Source: Fundidesulfovibrio terrae (GTDB lineage Bacteria; Desulfobacterota; Desulfovibrionia; Desulfovibrionales; Desulfovibrionaceae). From it: DNA of 64,000 nucleotides. Shown piece after piece: positions 55,267 to 62,925 of the stretch. How positions within the stretch are numbered: the first letter of the stretch is position 1; each line of letters starts with the position of its first letter. The translations under genes were made by a program, and so were the position numbers. The notes under the pieces are model-generated. The model did no database searches. It saw only the letters and a list, made by a program, of their open reading frames with translations, and had not been told where the DNA came from. Where the stretch lies: contig NZ_JAKZFS010000002.1 in NCBI RefSeq assembly GCF_022808915.1, positions 558,001 to 622,000 on the forward strand, in the 5' to 3' direction.

Positions 55267-55345
55267 GTTCCGCTGAGCGGACCTTCAAAAGTGCCGCATT
55301 CCGCTGAGCGGAACTCTCACGTTGCGTCGTTCCGCTTTGCGGAAC
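55267..55345. promoter_or_regulatory. Three phased palindromes in the livK/gmhA divergent region
   Basis: GTTCCGCTGAGCGGAC (near 55267-55282), TTCCGCTGAGCGGAA (55299-55313) and GTTCCGCTTTGCGGAAC (55329-55345) are near-identical palindromes. Their centres are about 31 bases apart, three helical turns, so they lie on one face of the DNA. That arrangement fits co-operative binding of one regulator. Which gene it controls is unknown; livK and gmhA both start from this region. Confidence 0.6.
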
Positions 55346-55545
55346 AACACTCTTGCAGCCCAACGCCTGCTGGCATCTATAAACTTGGCGTCCCGCGACG
55401 TACGGGTCTGGAAAAAAACAATGGAGGTAAGTACCCTGGATTGCTTCGCAACGCAACATCCGCCAGAACATTTGCCCGGCGTTGTGTTCCCCGGTCGTTT
55501 CCGTTACTTTGCCCCGCCGGATCGATGACCCCAGGAGATTCCACC

Positions 55546-56163
55546 ATGTCCAGCGATGCCTTGGAGCTCGTGCTCGACTACGCCGGCGAAGGGACCAGGC
55601 TGCGGGAGTTGTTCTTCAACGAGAACGCCCAGACCGTGGTGGCCGCCGGACGCACCCTGGCGCTGTGCCTGGCCAAGGGCGGCAAGATACTCTTCTGCGG
55701 CAACGGGGGCTCAGCCGCCGACGCCCAGCACCTGGCGGCCGAGTTCGTCAACCGCTTCCAACTGGAGCGTCCGCCGCTTCCGGCCATCGCCTTGACCACC
55801 GACACGTCCATACTTACCGCTATTGGCAACGACTACGGCTTCGACCAGGTCTTCGCCAAGCAGGTGCAGGCCCTGGGACGGCCCGGGGACGTGCTGGTGG
55901 GCATCACCACCTCCGGCAACAGCCCAAACGTGGTGGCCGCCATGCGCCTGGCGCGCGAAAAGGGCCTGACCACCGTGGGCCTGACCGGCAAGAACGGCGA
56001 GATCGTCCAGTTCAGCGACCTGGCCATCCTGGTGCCGCACACCGTGACCGCCCTCATCCAGGAGATTCACATCGCCTGCGGCCACCTCATGTGCAAGCTG
56101 ACCGACCATTATCTGTTCGAGGCCGTCGTGGAGCTCAAACCCTACCTCGACGCGACGGTCTGA
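55546..56163 (+). CDS. gmhA: Sedoheptulose-7-phosphate isomerase (phosphoheptose isomerase)
   Basis: A 205-residue SIS-domain enzyme that makes D-glycero-D-manno-heptose 7-phosphate for lipopolysaccharide core. FCGNGGSAADAQHLAAEF is the catalytic/substrate segment (pieces: GNGGSAADAQH, AAEF), followed by ITTSGNSPNV and the C-terminal EIHIACGHLMC. ATG at 55546 has CAGGAG eight bases upstream. The gene heads a short run with fmdB and hemC downstream. Confidence 0.94.
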   Translation: MSSDALELVLDYAGEGTRLRELFFNENAQTVVAAGRTLALCLAKGGKILFCGNGGSAADAQHLAAEFVNRFQLERPPLPAIALTTDTSILTAIGNDYGFDQVFAKQVQALGRPGDVLVGITTSGNSPNVVAAMRLAREKGLTTVGLTGKNGEIVQFSDLAILVPHTVTALIQEIHIACGHLMCKLTDHYLFEAVVELKPYLDATV

Positions 56164-56188
56164 TACCGCGCTTGAAGGAGTTTTCGAC

Positions 56189-56428
56189 ATGCCGATCTAC
56201 GAATACCGCTGCGAACAATGCGGTTGCGAATTCGAGGAGCTGGTCTTTGGCGACCAGGCGCCCGCCTGCCCCAAGTGCTCCTCGGACAACACCCACAAGC
56301 TCATGAGCGCCTGCCGCCACACCGCCGGACACAACCCCGGCGGCTACCAGGGCGGTACCGTGCCCGCGCCCTCCGGTGGCGGCGGATGCGCCGGATGCTC
56401 GGGCGGGAGTTGCGCCACGTGCAAATGA
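56189..56428 (+). CDS. FmdB-family zinc-ribbon protein
   Basis: A 79-residue protein beginning [12 protein letters not shown] with the FmdB-type zinc ribbon CxxC...CPKC (C8, C11, C27, C30 region). The last 30 residues are Gly/Cys-rich ([16 protein letters not shown]). FmdB-like proteins are suspected regulators or metal-handling factors; the role is unproven. AAGGAG precedes the ATG. The stop overlaps the hemC start (ATGA), so the two are translated together. Confidence 0.9.
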   Translation: MPIYEYRCEQCGCEFEELVFGDQAPACPKCSSDNTHKLMSACRHTAGHNPGGYQGGTVPAPSGGGGCAGCSGGSCATCK

Positions 56429-57357
56429 CCATCACCATCGCCACCCGGGGCAGCAAGCTGGCCCTGTGGCAGGCCAATCACATCAAGTCGCTGCTGGAAT
56501 CCCGCCACGCCGGTCTCGCCGTGGAGCTGCTCGTCCTCAAGACCCAGGGCGACAAGATCCTGGACGTCCCCCTGGCCAAGGTGGGCGGAAAGGGCCTGTT
56601 CGTGAAGGAGATCGAGGAAGCCCTGGCCGACGGCCGGGCCGACCTGGCCGTGCACTCCATGAAGGACGTGCCCGTGGAGCGCCGCGAGGGACTGGCCCTG
56701 GGGCCCATTCCCGAGCGCGAGGATTTCGCGGACATGCTCCTAAGCACCTCCTATTCGAGCCTTGAGGAGCTCCCCCGGGGAGCCACCGTGGGCACCTCCA
56801 GTCTGCGCCGCCAGGCCCAGCTCCTGGCCGTGCGTCCGGACCTGGACATCCGCATGCTGCGAGGCAACCTGGACACCCGGGTAGGGAAGCTCATGGACGG
56901 CCAGTACGACGCCATCGTGGTGGCCGCAGCGGGGCTGAACCGCCTGGGCATCACCACCCCGCGCATGGCCCGCCTGGCCCCGCCGCAGTTCATCCCCGCC
57001 GTGGCCCAGGGCGCGCTCAGCCTGGAGTACCGCGCCGACGACAAGCGCACCCAGGACCTCGCGGCCTTCCTGGACCACATGGAGACCCGAGACGCCGTCA
57101 CCGCCGAACGGGCCTTCCTGGCCCGCCTGGAGGGCGGTTGCCAGGTGCCCATCGCGGCCTACGGGCGCGTGGAGGGAGGCATGGTCACGCTGACCGGACT
57201 GGTGGCCGATCCCGACGGGAAGAAGATCATCCGGGCCGAGCGTTCGGGACCGCGCGTGGAAGCCGGCACTTTGGGCGTCGAAGTGGCCGAGGATGTGCTG
57301 GCCCAGGGCGGCGCGGAGATTTTGGCTGCTGTTTATGGGGCCGGAGTGAAGGCATAG
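56425..57357 (+). CDS. hemC: Hydroxymethylbilane synthase (porphobilinogen deaminase)
   Basis: A 310-residue enzyme of tetrapyrrole synthesis that joins four porphobilinogens. [18 protein letters not shown], the cofactor region [11 protein letters not shown] and LRGNLDTR are standard, and [13 protein letters not shown] contains the cysteine that carries the dipyrromethane cofactor. It supplies uroporphyrinogen to heme, siroheme and cobalamin, in line with cobT nearby. ATG overlaps the fmdB stop. Confidence 0.97.
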   Translation: MTITIATRGSKLALWQANHIKSLLESRHAGLAVELLVLKTQGDKILDVPLAKVGGKGLFVKEIEEALADGRADLAVHSMKDVPVERREGLALGPIPEREDFADMLLSTSYSSLEELPRGATVGTSSLRRQAQLLAVRPDLDIRMLRGNLDTRVGKLMDGQYDAIVVAAAGLNRLGITTPRMARLAPPQFIPAVAQGALSLEYRADDKRTQDLAAFLDHMETRDAVTAERAFLARLEGGCQVPIAAYGRVEGGMVTLTGLVADPDGKKIIRAERSGPRVEAGTLGVEVAEDVLAQGGAEILAAVYGAGVKA

Positions 57358-57368
57358 TGGGAGAGGGG

Positions 57369-58727
57369 ATGGTCGTGGGGGGAGCCTCCGGCGGCCAAGG
57401 GGCTTCGCCCTCTGGACTCCCTTTCCGCTTCGCGCCCTGGGGCGATGTCCTCTGGTTCCTGGTGACTGCCACCACTCTGGCCGTGGTCGCGGCCATGGCC
57501 CTGGTGAGCGCCTACAGGGCGCACCCCGACGAAAAGGACCACGTGGGCGCGGGGCAGTACTACATGGAGTACTGGGACCCCCCGAAAATAGGAGACGAAC
57601 GCGCGGCCGGGGCCTACAGCAACTACGGCGTGTCCTACCTGAACCAACTGGACGCGGTCTATTTCTTCGCGGGCAAGTTCGCCCGCGCGGTCAAGCCTCT
57701 GGCCGGGTCGGACTACCTGTCCCTGCGCCTGTTCAATGTGTCCCTGTTCGCCCTGCTGGCGGTCTTGAGCTGGTGTCTGCCGGGACGAGCCCGCGTGGGG
57801 TTCCTGCCGCTCTTCATCTCGCCGCAGGTCTGGTACGTGTTCAGCTATTTCAACGGCGACGCTCTGCCCCTTGCGCTTACATTCATCGCGGCCTGGTTCC
57901 TGGCGCGCCTGCTGGAGGACGGGCCGGGGCTCGGGCCGAAGCGGTCCCAGGCCGGGCGTCTGGCGGGCCTGGGGCTGACGCTTGGGCTCCTGGCCATATC
58001 CAAGCAGAACTACTACGTTTTTCTGGCTTTTTTCCTGTGCCTGTGGGTGGTGATTGCCTGGCCGGGGAGGGTGGCGTCCCCCGTGACCCTGCGTCAGGCA
58101 GGGCTGGCCCTGGCCCTGGCGGCGGCGGTGTTCGGCCTGCGCTACGGGGCGAACGTCTGGATCGAACGCCAGCAGCCCCCGGACGCGGCGGCCAAGGTGG
58201 CCGAGCAGGTGGCCCCGCAGGAGTTCAAGCCCTCGACGCTGGAGAAGGGGGGGGGGTTCTGGGGCTCGCGCATGCGCAGCAAGGGCGTCACGTTCACGGA
58301 AATGTTCACCGGCGAGTGGAAGTGGCACATTTTCACCTTCCGCAGCGCCTTCGGCAAGTACGGGGCCATGGACATAGAAGCCCCGCTCATCTTCTACCGC
58401 TACATGGCCTGGGCCCTGGACGTGTTCGCTCTCGTCCTGTTCGCCGCGCTCTTGCGGGCGGGGCCGCAGGGGCGGGTCCTGGCCGGGCTGCTGGCGCTGT
58501 TTGCGGCCCTGACCATCTTCCAGTCGGTGTGGCACTCCTGGAACAACGACTTCCAGGCCCAGGGGCGCTATCTCTTTCCGATCCTGGGCATGGCCGCCTG
58601 CGTGATGGTGCGCTGCCGCGACGGCTTCGGGCGGCTCACCCCGGCGCTCTGGGCGGCGGGACTTGTCATGTGGGGCATGTCCATGTGGTCGTTCACGGCC
58701 GTGGGGCTGGCCGCGATCCCAAGATAG
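57369..58727 (+). CDS. DUF2142-like/GT-C-type integral membrane protein
   Basis: A 452-residue membrane protein with roughly ten hydrophobic segments. The block SWNNDFQAQGRYLFPILG near residue 405 (pieces: WNNDFQAQGRYLFP) and the long loop after the first helix resemble DUF2142 and related GT-C glycosyltransferases that use lipid-linked sugars. NGDALPLALTF is another family-like segment. The start is uncertain: ATG 57369 or GTG 57375, both overlapping repeat I. The N-terminal Gly/Ser stretch is therefore repeat-encoded. The sugar and acceptor are unknown. Confidence 0.7.
   Translation: MVVGGASGGQGASPSGLPFRFAPWGDVLWFLVTATTLAVVAAMALVSAYRAHPDEKDHVGAGQYYMEYWDPPKIGDERAAGAYSNYGVSYLNQLDAVYFFAGKFARAVKPLAGSDYLSLRLFNVSLFALLAVLSWCLPGRARVGFLPLFISPQVWYVFSYFNGDALPLALTFIAAWFLARLLEDGPGLGPKRSQAGRLAGLGLTLGLLAISKQNYYVFLAFFLCLWVVIAWPGRVASPVTLRQAGLALALAAAVFGLRYGANVWIERQQPPDAAAKVAEQVAPQEFKPSTLEKGGGFWGSRMRSKGVTFTEMFTGEWKWHIFTFRSAFGKYGAMDIEAPLIFYRYMAWALDVFALVLFAALLRAGPQGRVLAGLLALFAALTIFQSVWHSWNNDFQAQGRYLFPILGMAACVMVRCRDGFGRLTPALWAAGLVMWGMSMWSFTAVGLAAIPR
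57384..57420 (-). repeat. Dispersed hairpin repeat, copy I (within a gene start)
   Basis: GCCTCCGGCGGCC, an AGGGGC/GCCCTC hairpin (imperfect), then TGGACTCCC. It overlaps the first codons of the next membrane-protein gene, where it encodes about a dozen Gly/Ala/Ser residues. Confidence 0.55.
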
Positions 58728-58769
58728 GGCGTCGCGCCCTTGTCCGAACGGTCCCGTCCGGGGCCGTAT

Positions 58770-58964
58770 TCAAACCAGTTCGTTGATGACGTGGCCGACC
58801 ATGCCTTCCTGGATGACGTGGATCACCTGGTCGGCTGGCGGGGTGGGGATGATGACGTGTCCGGGGGGCTGGGCGAACGGATCTCCCGCCGGATGCGCCG
58901 TGAGAGCGTCCGGGGAATGCACCAGCCCGTCGTAGGTGGCGATGTGAACCAGGTTGTCGTTCAT
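58770..58964 (-). CDS. Small hypothetical protein, 64 residues
   Basis: A 64-residue protein rich in His, Pro and Ile, without signal peptide. The ATG at 58962-58964 has TGGAG about nine bases upstream. The protein family is not recognised. It lies downstream of cobT on the same strand, separated by a hairpin. Confidence 0.6.
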   Translation of the reverse strand: MNDNLVHIATYDGLVHSPDALTAHPAGDPFAQPPGHVIIPTPPADQVIHVIQEGMVGHVINELV

Positions 58965-58988
58965 GACCGGGCTCCAGGGGATCGCCTT

Positions 58989-59014
58989 GGGCGGCCGGAT
59001 AGCCCGGCCGCCCT
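58989..59014 (-). terminator. Hairpin after cobT
   Basis: GGGCGGCCGG/CCGGCCGCCC, ten base pairs with a six-base loop. The minus-strand tail is AAGGCG, not a T-tract, so its strength as a terminator for cobT is uncertain. Confidence 0.4.
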
Positions 59015-59056
59015 TTAGAGCATATATGCCCGCCCGGAGCCTTTGTCGAGTGCCGT

Positions 59057-60127
59057 CTAGGCGTCCGCCGTGCTCACTCCGGCCTGGGAGAAAGTGGCCA
59101 TCTCGTTGTAGATGGCGGCCGAGGCCCGCAGGATCATGAGGGCCAGGGCAGCGCCCGTGCCTTCGCCCAGGCGCAGGTCCAGGTCCAGCACCGGCCTGGC
59201 GTCGAGGGCGCGCATGACCGCCTGGTGTCCCGGTTCGGACGAGGCGTGGCTGAAGAAGCAGTAGTCCGCCACGGCCGGGACGAAGGAAGCCGCCGCCACG
59301 AAGGCCGCCGTGGAGATGAACCCGTCCACCAGCACGGCCATTTTGTTGGCCGCGCCGCCCAGGATCAGGCCCGCGATGCAGGCGATCTCGAAGCCGCCCA
59401 GGGCCGCCAGTATCTTGAGCGGGTCCTTGGACTCCACCGCCGTGCGGTTGACCTCGAGGCATTTGGCGATGACGGCCGCCTTGCGGGACACGCCGCCTGC
59501 GTCCAAGCCGGTGCCGGGGCCGGTGATGCCCTGGGGCTCGAGGCCCAGGAAGGCGCTGTACAGGGCCGTGGAAGGGGTGGTGTTGGCGATGCCCATGTCG
59601 CCTGTGCCCAGCGCCTTGCAGCCCTTTTGGGCCGCCTCGTCCGCCAGCCGGACGCCGAGCAACAGGGCCTTGAGGCACTGCTCCTCGGTCATGGCCGGTC
59701 CCTTGGCCATGTTGGCCGTGCCCGGGGCTACCTTGGCCTGCACCAGGCGCGGGTGTTCGGGATAGGTTCCGCCGGCGCTTCCGGCGTCCACCACCGTCAC
59801 TTCTGCCCCGGCCTGGCGGGCCAGCACGTTGATGCCCGCGCCTCCGTTCACGAGATTGAGCACCATCTGACGGGTGACTTCCTGGGGGAAGAGGCTCACG
59901 CCCTCGGTGGCCACGCCGTGGTCCCCTGCGCAGGTGAAGATCACGGCCGGATCCACCTTCGGGGGCTGGCCGTTTCCGATGAGGAAGAGTTTCTTGGCGA
60001 TCTCTTCCAGGCGGCCGAGGCTGCCCTGGGGCTTGGTGAGGTCGTCCAGATGGGCCTGGGCCTTGGGCGCCAGGGAGGCGTCCACGGGGGAGATGCGAGC
60101 GAGGAGGGCGTCGAAGGCGTCGCGCAT
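59057..60127 (-). CDS. cobT: Nicotinate-nucleotide-dimethylbenzimidazole phosphoribosyltransferase CobT
   Basis: A 356-residue enzyme that activates the lower-ligand base of cobalamin. The opening KPQGSLGRLEEIA, FTCAGDHGVA, GTGDMGIANTTPS and the C-terminal RLGEGTGAALA are all typical. The catalytic glutamate stands in RLGEGTG. It follows a cobalamin riboswitch and terminator in its leader, so transcription falls when cobalamin is plentiful. The ATG at 60125-60127 has AAAGGA upstream. Confidence 0.96.
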   Translation of the reverse strand: MRDAFDALLARISPVDASLAPKAQAHLDDLTKPQGSLGRLEEIAKKLFLIGNGQPPKVDPAVIFTCAGDHGVATEGVSLFPQEVTRQMVLNLVNGGAGINVLARQAGAEVTVVDAGSAGGTYPEHPRLVQAKVAPGTANMAKGPAMTEEQCLKALLLGVRLADEAAQKGCKALGTGDMGIANTTPSTALYSAFLGLEPQGITGPGTGLDAGGVSRKAAVIAKCLEVNRTAVESKDPLKILAALGGFEIACIAGLILGGAANKMAVLVDGFISTAAFVAAASFVPAVADYCFFSHASSEPGHQAVMRALDARPVLDLDLRLGEGTGAALALMILRASAAIYNEMATFSQAGVSTADA

Positions 60128-60165
60128 GATATGTCCTTTGAATCGGTTGAGTTGCGCAAATAAAA

Positions 60166-60200
60166 AATCCCTTGGCCTTCGAAAGGAAGGTCAAGGGATT
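60166..60200 (-). terminator. Riboswitch-linked terminator in the cobT leader
   Basis: AATCCCTTGGCCTTC pairs with GAAGGTCAAGGGATT (15 pairs, one of them G-U), and on the minus strand the stem runs into TTTTTTATT. It lies between the riboswitch and cobT, so it can act as the regulated stop. Confidence 0.8.
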
Positions 60201-60235
60201 GCCTTTACCATGGGTCCAATCCGCGAAACGGTTCC

Positions 60236-60385
60236 GGCCGTCCGTCTTCAGGCTCGCGGGTCATCCTCGGCCCGGCCTTCCCATCCCCAAGGGACAGTGG
60301 CGTTTCGGGCTTCGTCATCGCTTACTGCGGCGGGACCGCCACGGATTTGCACCGTAGTTCCGTAACGGCCGGATATGGTGCGCCC
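60236..60385 (-). promoter_or_regulatory. Cobalamin riboswitch
   Basis: On the minus strand the leader contains GGTGCAAATCCGTGG, TCCCGCCGCAGTAA and the B12 box AACGCCACTG in the order seen in adenosylcobalamin riboswitches, then GATGACCCGCGAGCC and closing pairing of GGCCG with CGGCC (60366-60370 with 60236-60240). It precedes a terminator and cobT. The 5' edge is approximate. Confidence 0.85.
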
Positions 60386-60498
60386 CTGCTACTCTGGAGC
60401 GCGCCTTGGGTCAAGGGCGGTCCCCGGAGGGCCCGGGCTTAAGCGTTTGGCCCCCGGAGCCATCTCCGCCCCCGCTTGGCGCCGCTCGACAGCGAGCC

Positions 60499-61827
60499 TC
60501 AGCAGGACTTGGGCTGGCTCTGGCCGGTGGAGTCCATCACCTGCTGCCAGAAGCTCGACTGAAGGTCCATTTGCCGGCGCCCCGCCGTCACCAGGGGCAG
60601 GGGGATGTGCGCCGGCACCTCGTGCAGGGGGCTGACCATGAGCCCGGTCTTGCCCGCCATGCCCGCGTGCACCGCCATGGCCCCCAGCATGTTGCAGTGG
60701 GCCCGGTCGGCGGCCCCGGCCGGGACAGAGCGGATGATGTAGCTGGGGTCGATGTATTTCACGGTGACGGGCAGCACGTCCTTGAAGTGGCTCTTGATGC
60801 GTGAAAGCAGCAGGCCGCAAATGTCTCCCAGCACCGTGTTGCCCGAGGCGTCCGTGAGCCCGGACTGGGGCAGCAGGTGCTGCCCGGCCCCCTCGGCCAC
60901 CGCCACCACGGCGTGGCCGCGCCTTCTCAGCCGCGATTCGAGCTCCGGCAGGAAGCCGCCCGGTCCGTCCAGGACGAAGGCCTGCTCGGGCACCAGCACG
61001 AAATTGACCTCCTTGATGGAGAGCGCCGCTGCCGCCGCGATGAACCCGGATTCACGGCCCATGAGCTTCACCACGCCGATACCGTAGGGCACGCCCAGGG
61101 CCTCGATGTGGGCGCAGCGGATGGCCTCGATGGCTTTTTCCACGGCCGTGTCGAAGCCGAAGGTGCGGGAGACGTAGTGGATGTCGTTGTCGACGGTCTT
61201 GGGGATGCACACGATGGCGATGCGCAGGCTGCGTCTCGCGATGACCTCGTGGATGGCCCGGGCCGCGCGCATGGTGCCCACCCCGCCCAGCATGAAGAGC
61301 ACGCCCACGTTGAGGCGTTCCAGGGCGTCCACCACGTCCTGGGGGTCCTGCGGGCCGCGCGAGGTGCCAAGCACAGTGCCGCCGAATTCGTGGATGTCCG
61401 CGACGTAGGACGGGGTGAGATCCACCACGTCCGGATCGTTCTTGGGGATGAATCCGGCCAGCCCGTAGCGGACGCCCAGCACCGAGGACACCTTGTAGCC
61501 GTGGTGGGCCTCCATCACGATGGAGCGGATAACGTCGTTGATGCCGGGGCAGAGCCCGCCGCAGGTGACCACGGCGCATTTCGTCTTGGGCGGGTCGAAA
61601 TAGATGTGGCTGCGCGGCCCGGCCTGCTCCATGACGGCGGTGCGGGGGGCCTTGCCGTGGACGGTCCGCAGGATGTTCACCGAAACCCCTTGCTCATCAT
61701 CCACGAACAGGGAATTCTTGCGCGGGTTGGGAATCTTGGCCGGGCCAAGGGTGGGGATGCGGGTGTCCAGATCCGCCGGGTCGGCCGGGTCGGGCGAGGT
61801 CTGGCCTGGGTGCTCGCTTTCGTGCAT
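60499..61827 (-). CDS. 6-phosphofructokinase family protein with altered GGDGT motif
   Basis: A 442-residue protein of the phosphofructokinase fold, close to the longer PPi/ATP-type enzymes. CAVVTCGGLCPGIN is the nucleotide-binding start, IPKTVDNDI has the lysine (PKT) of PPi-type enzymes and the catalytic aspartates, and MGRESGFIA follows. The usual GGDGT/S motif reads GGVGT here: the aspartate is Val. That residue helps bind magnesium-nucleotide, so either the donor is unusual or activity is reduced. The N-terminal 40 residues are charged and disordered-looking. ATG at 61825-61827. It faces a glycosyltransferase gene. Confidence 0.82.
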   Translation of the reverse strand: MHESEHPGQTSPDPADPADLDTRIPTLGPAKIPNPRKNSLFVDDEQGVSVNILRTVHGKAPRTAVMEQAGPRSHIYFDPPKTKCAVVTCGGLCPGINDVIRSIVMEAHHGYKVSSVLGVRYGLAGFIPKNDPDVVDLTPSYVADIHEFGGTVLGTSRGPQDPQDVVDALERLNVGVLFMLGGVGTMRAARAIHEVIARRSLRIAIVCIPKTVDNDIHYVSRTFGFDTAVEKAIEAIRCAHIEALGVPYGIGVVKLMGRESGFIAAAAALSIKEVNFVLVPEQAFVLDGPGGFLPELESRLRRRGHAVVAVAEGAGQHLLPQSGLTDASGNTVLGDICGLLLSRIKSHFKDVLPVTVKYIDPSYIIRSVPAGAADRAHCNMLGAMAVHAGMAGKTGLMVSPLHEVPAHIPLPLVTAGRRQMDLQSSFWQQVMDSTGQSQPKSC

Positions 61828-61897
61828 GATGGGGCCCCTTTGGCGGCATGTTCGGTATTTATCCGTTCTCTAGCCCGTATCAAGGCGGTGTGACAAG

Positions 61898-62914
61898 ATG
61901 CAAGCAGGACCAGCGAGAACCCTCTTTTTCATCCCCCCCGTGCGCAAGGCCGCCGGAGGTGTGGCCGTGCTGTGCCGCATGGCCGCTGTGCTGCGCGAGG
62001 CCGGGCGCGACGTGTCCCTGGTGCTGCGCGAGCGCTCCGGCTGGCGTCCCGACAGCGAGGGCGTGCCGGAGCTCGACTTCGACCGGGCAGGGCTCACGCG
62101 CGGCGACGTCTGGGTTGTGCCGGAAGGGTGGGTGAACGCGCTCGCCCCCGGGCTTCGGGCCGGGGCGCGCTGCCTGGTGTATGTGCAGAACTGGGCCTAC
62201 CTGTTCACCGGCCTGCCCCCGGGCGTGGAGTGGCGCTCGCTTGACGTCTCCTTCCTGGCGGTGTCCCGACCCGTGGCCTGGTTCATTGGGCAGAGCCTTG
62301 GCGCTACCGCGCCCATCCTGCGCCCGGGCATCGACCTGGACGTGTTCTCGGCCCCGTCCGCCAAGCCGGACACCCTGGCCGTGGCCTACATGCCCCGCAA
62401 AAACAAGGCGCTGGCCGACCAGGTGCGGGCCGTGATCCGCGCCCGAGGGCGCTTCTCCCCCGAGTGGGTCGAGATAAGCGGCCTGGACCGCCAGGGAGTG
62501 GCCCAGGCGTTGGCCCGATCCCACGCCTTCCTGGCCACGGGCTTTCCCGAGGGCTGCCCCCTGCCGCCCCTGGAGGCCATGGCCAGCGGGGCCATCCCGG
62601 CCGGATTCGCGGGACTTGGCGGCTGGGACTACATGCGCCAGGCCGCGCCGCCAGGCGGCGCTTCCGGGGGCGAACCGGGCGGCTACGTCCCGCCGTGCCC
62701 CATGGACCCGGTCCCCTGGGAGGGCAACGGCTTCTTCGTGCCCGACAACGACGTCATGGGTGCGGCCCTGGCCCTGGAGAACGCCCTGGAACTGTGGCAG
62801 CGGGGCGGGGAGGAGCTTGCGCGGGTGCGCCGGGCCCTGGCCGCCACGGCGACCGCCTACGGGCTCGAGCCTCAGCGCCAGGCCGTGCTCGATTTCTGGG
62901 AGCGACTGGGCTAG
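61898..62914 (+). CDS. Glycosyltransferase (GT4-like)
   Basis: A 338-residue cytoplasmic glycosyltransferase. AGGVAVLCRMAAVLREAG is the usual N-terminal acceptor-domain opening, and GFPEGCPLPPLEAMASGAIP is the GT4 nucleotide-sugar-binding motif with the EGxxLPxxEAMA pattern (pieces: FPEGCPLPP, LEAMASG). It probably adds sugar to a surface glycan, in keeping with the ligase-like gene just downstream and gmhA nearby. The start ATG has AAGGCGG upstream. Confidence 0.82.
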   Translation: MQAGPARTLFFIPPVRKAAGGVAVLCRMAAVLREAGRDVSLVLRERSGWRPDSEGVPELDFDRAGLTRGDVWVVPEGWVNALAPGLRAGARCLVYVQNWAYLFTGLPPGVEWRSLDVSFLAVSRPVAWFIGQSLGATAPILRPGIDLDVFSAPSAKPDTLAVAYMPRKNKALADQVRAVIRARGRFSPEWVEISGLDRQGVAQALARSHAFLATGFPEGCPLPPLEAMASGAIPAGFAGLGGWDYMRQAAPPGGASGGEPGGYVPPCPMDPVPWEGNGFFVPDNDVMGAALALENALELWQRGGEELARVRRALAATATAYGLEPQRQAVLDFWERLG

Positions 62915-62925
62915 AAGGCCCCTGC

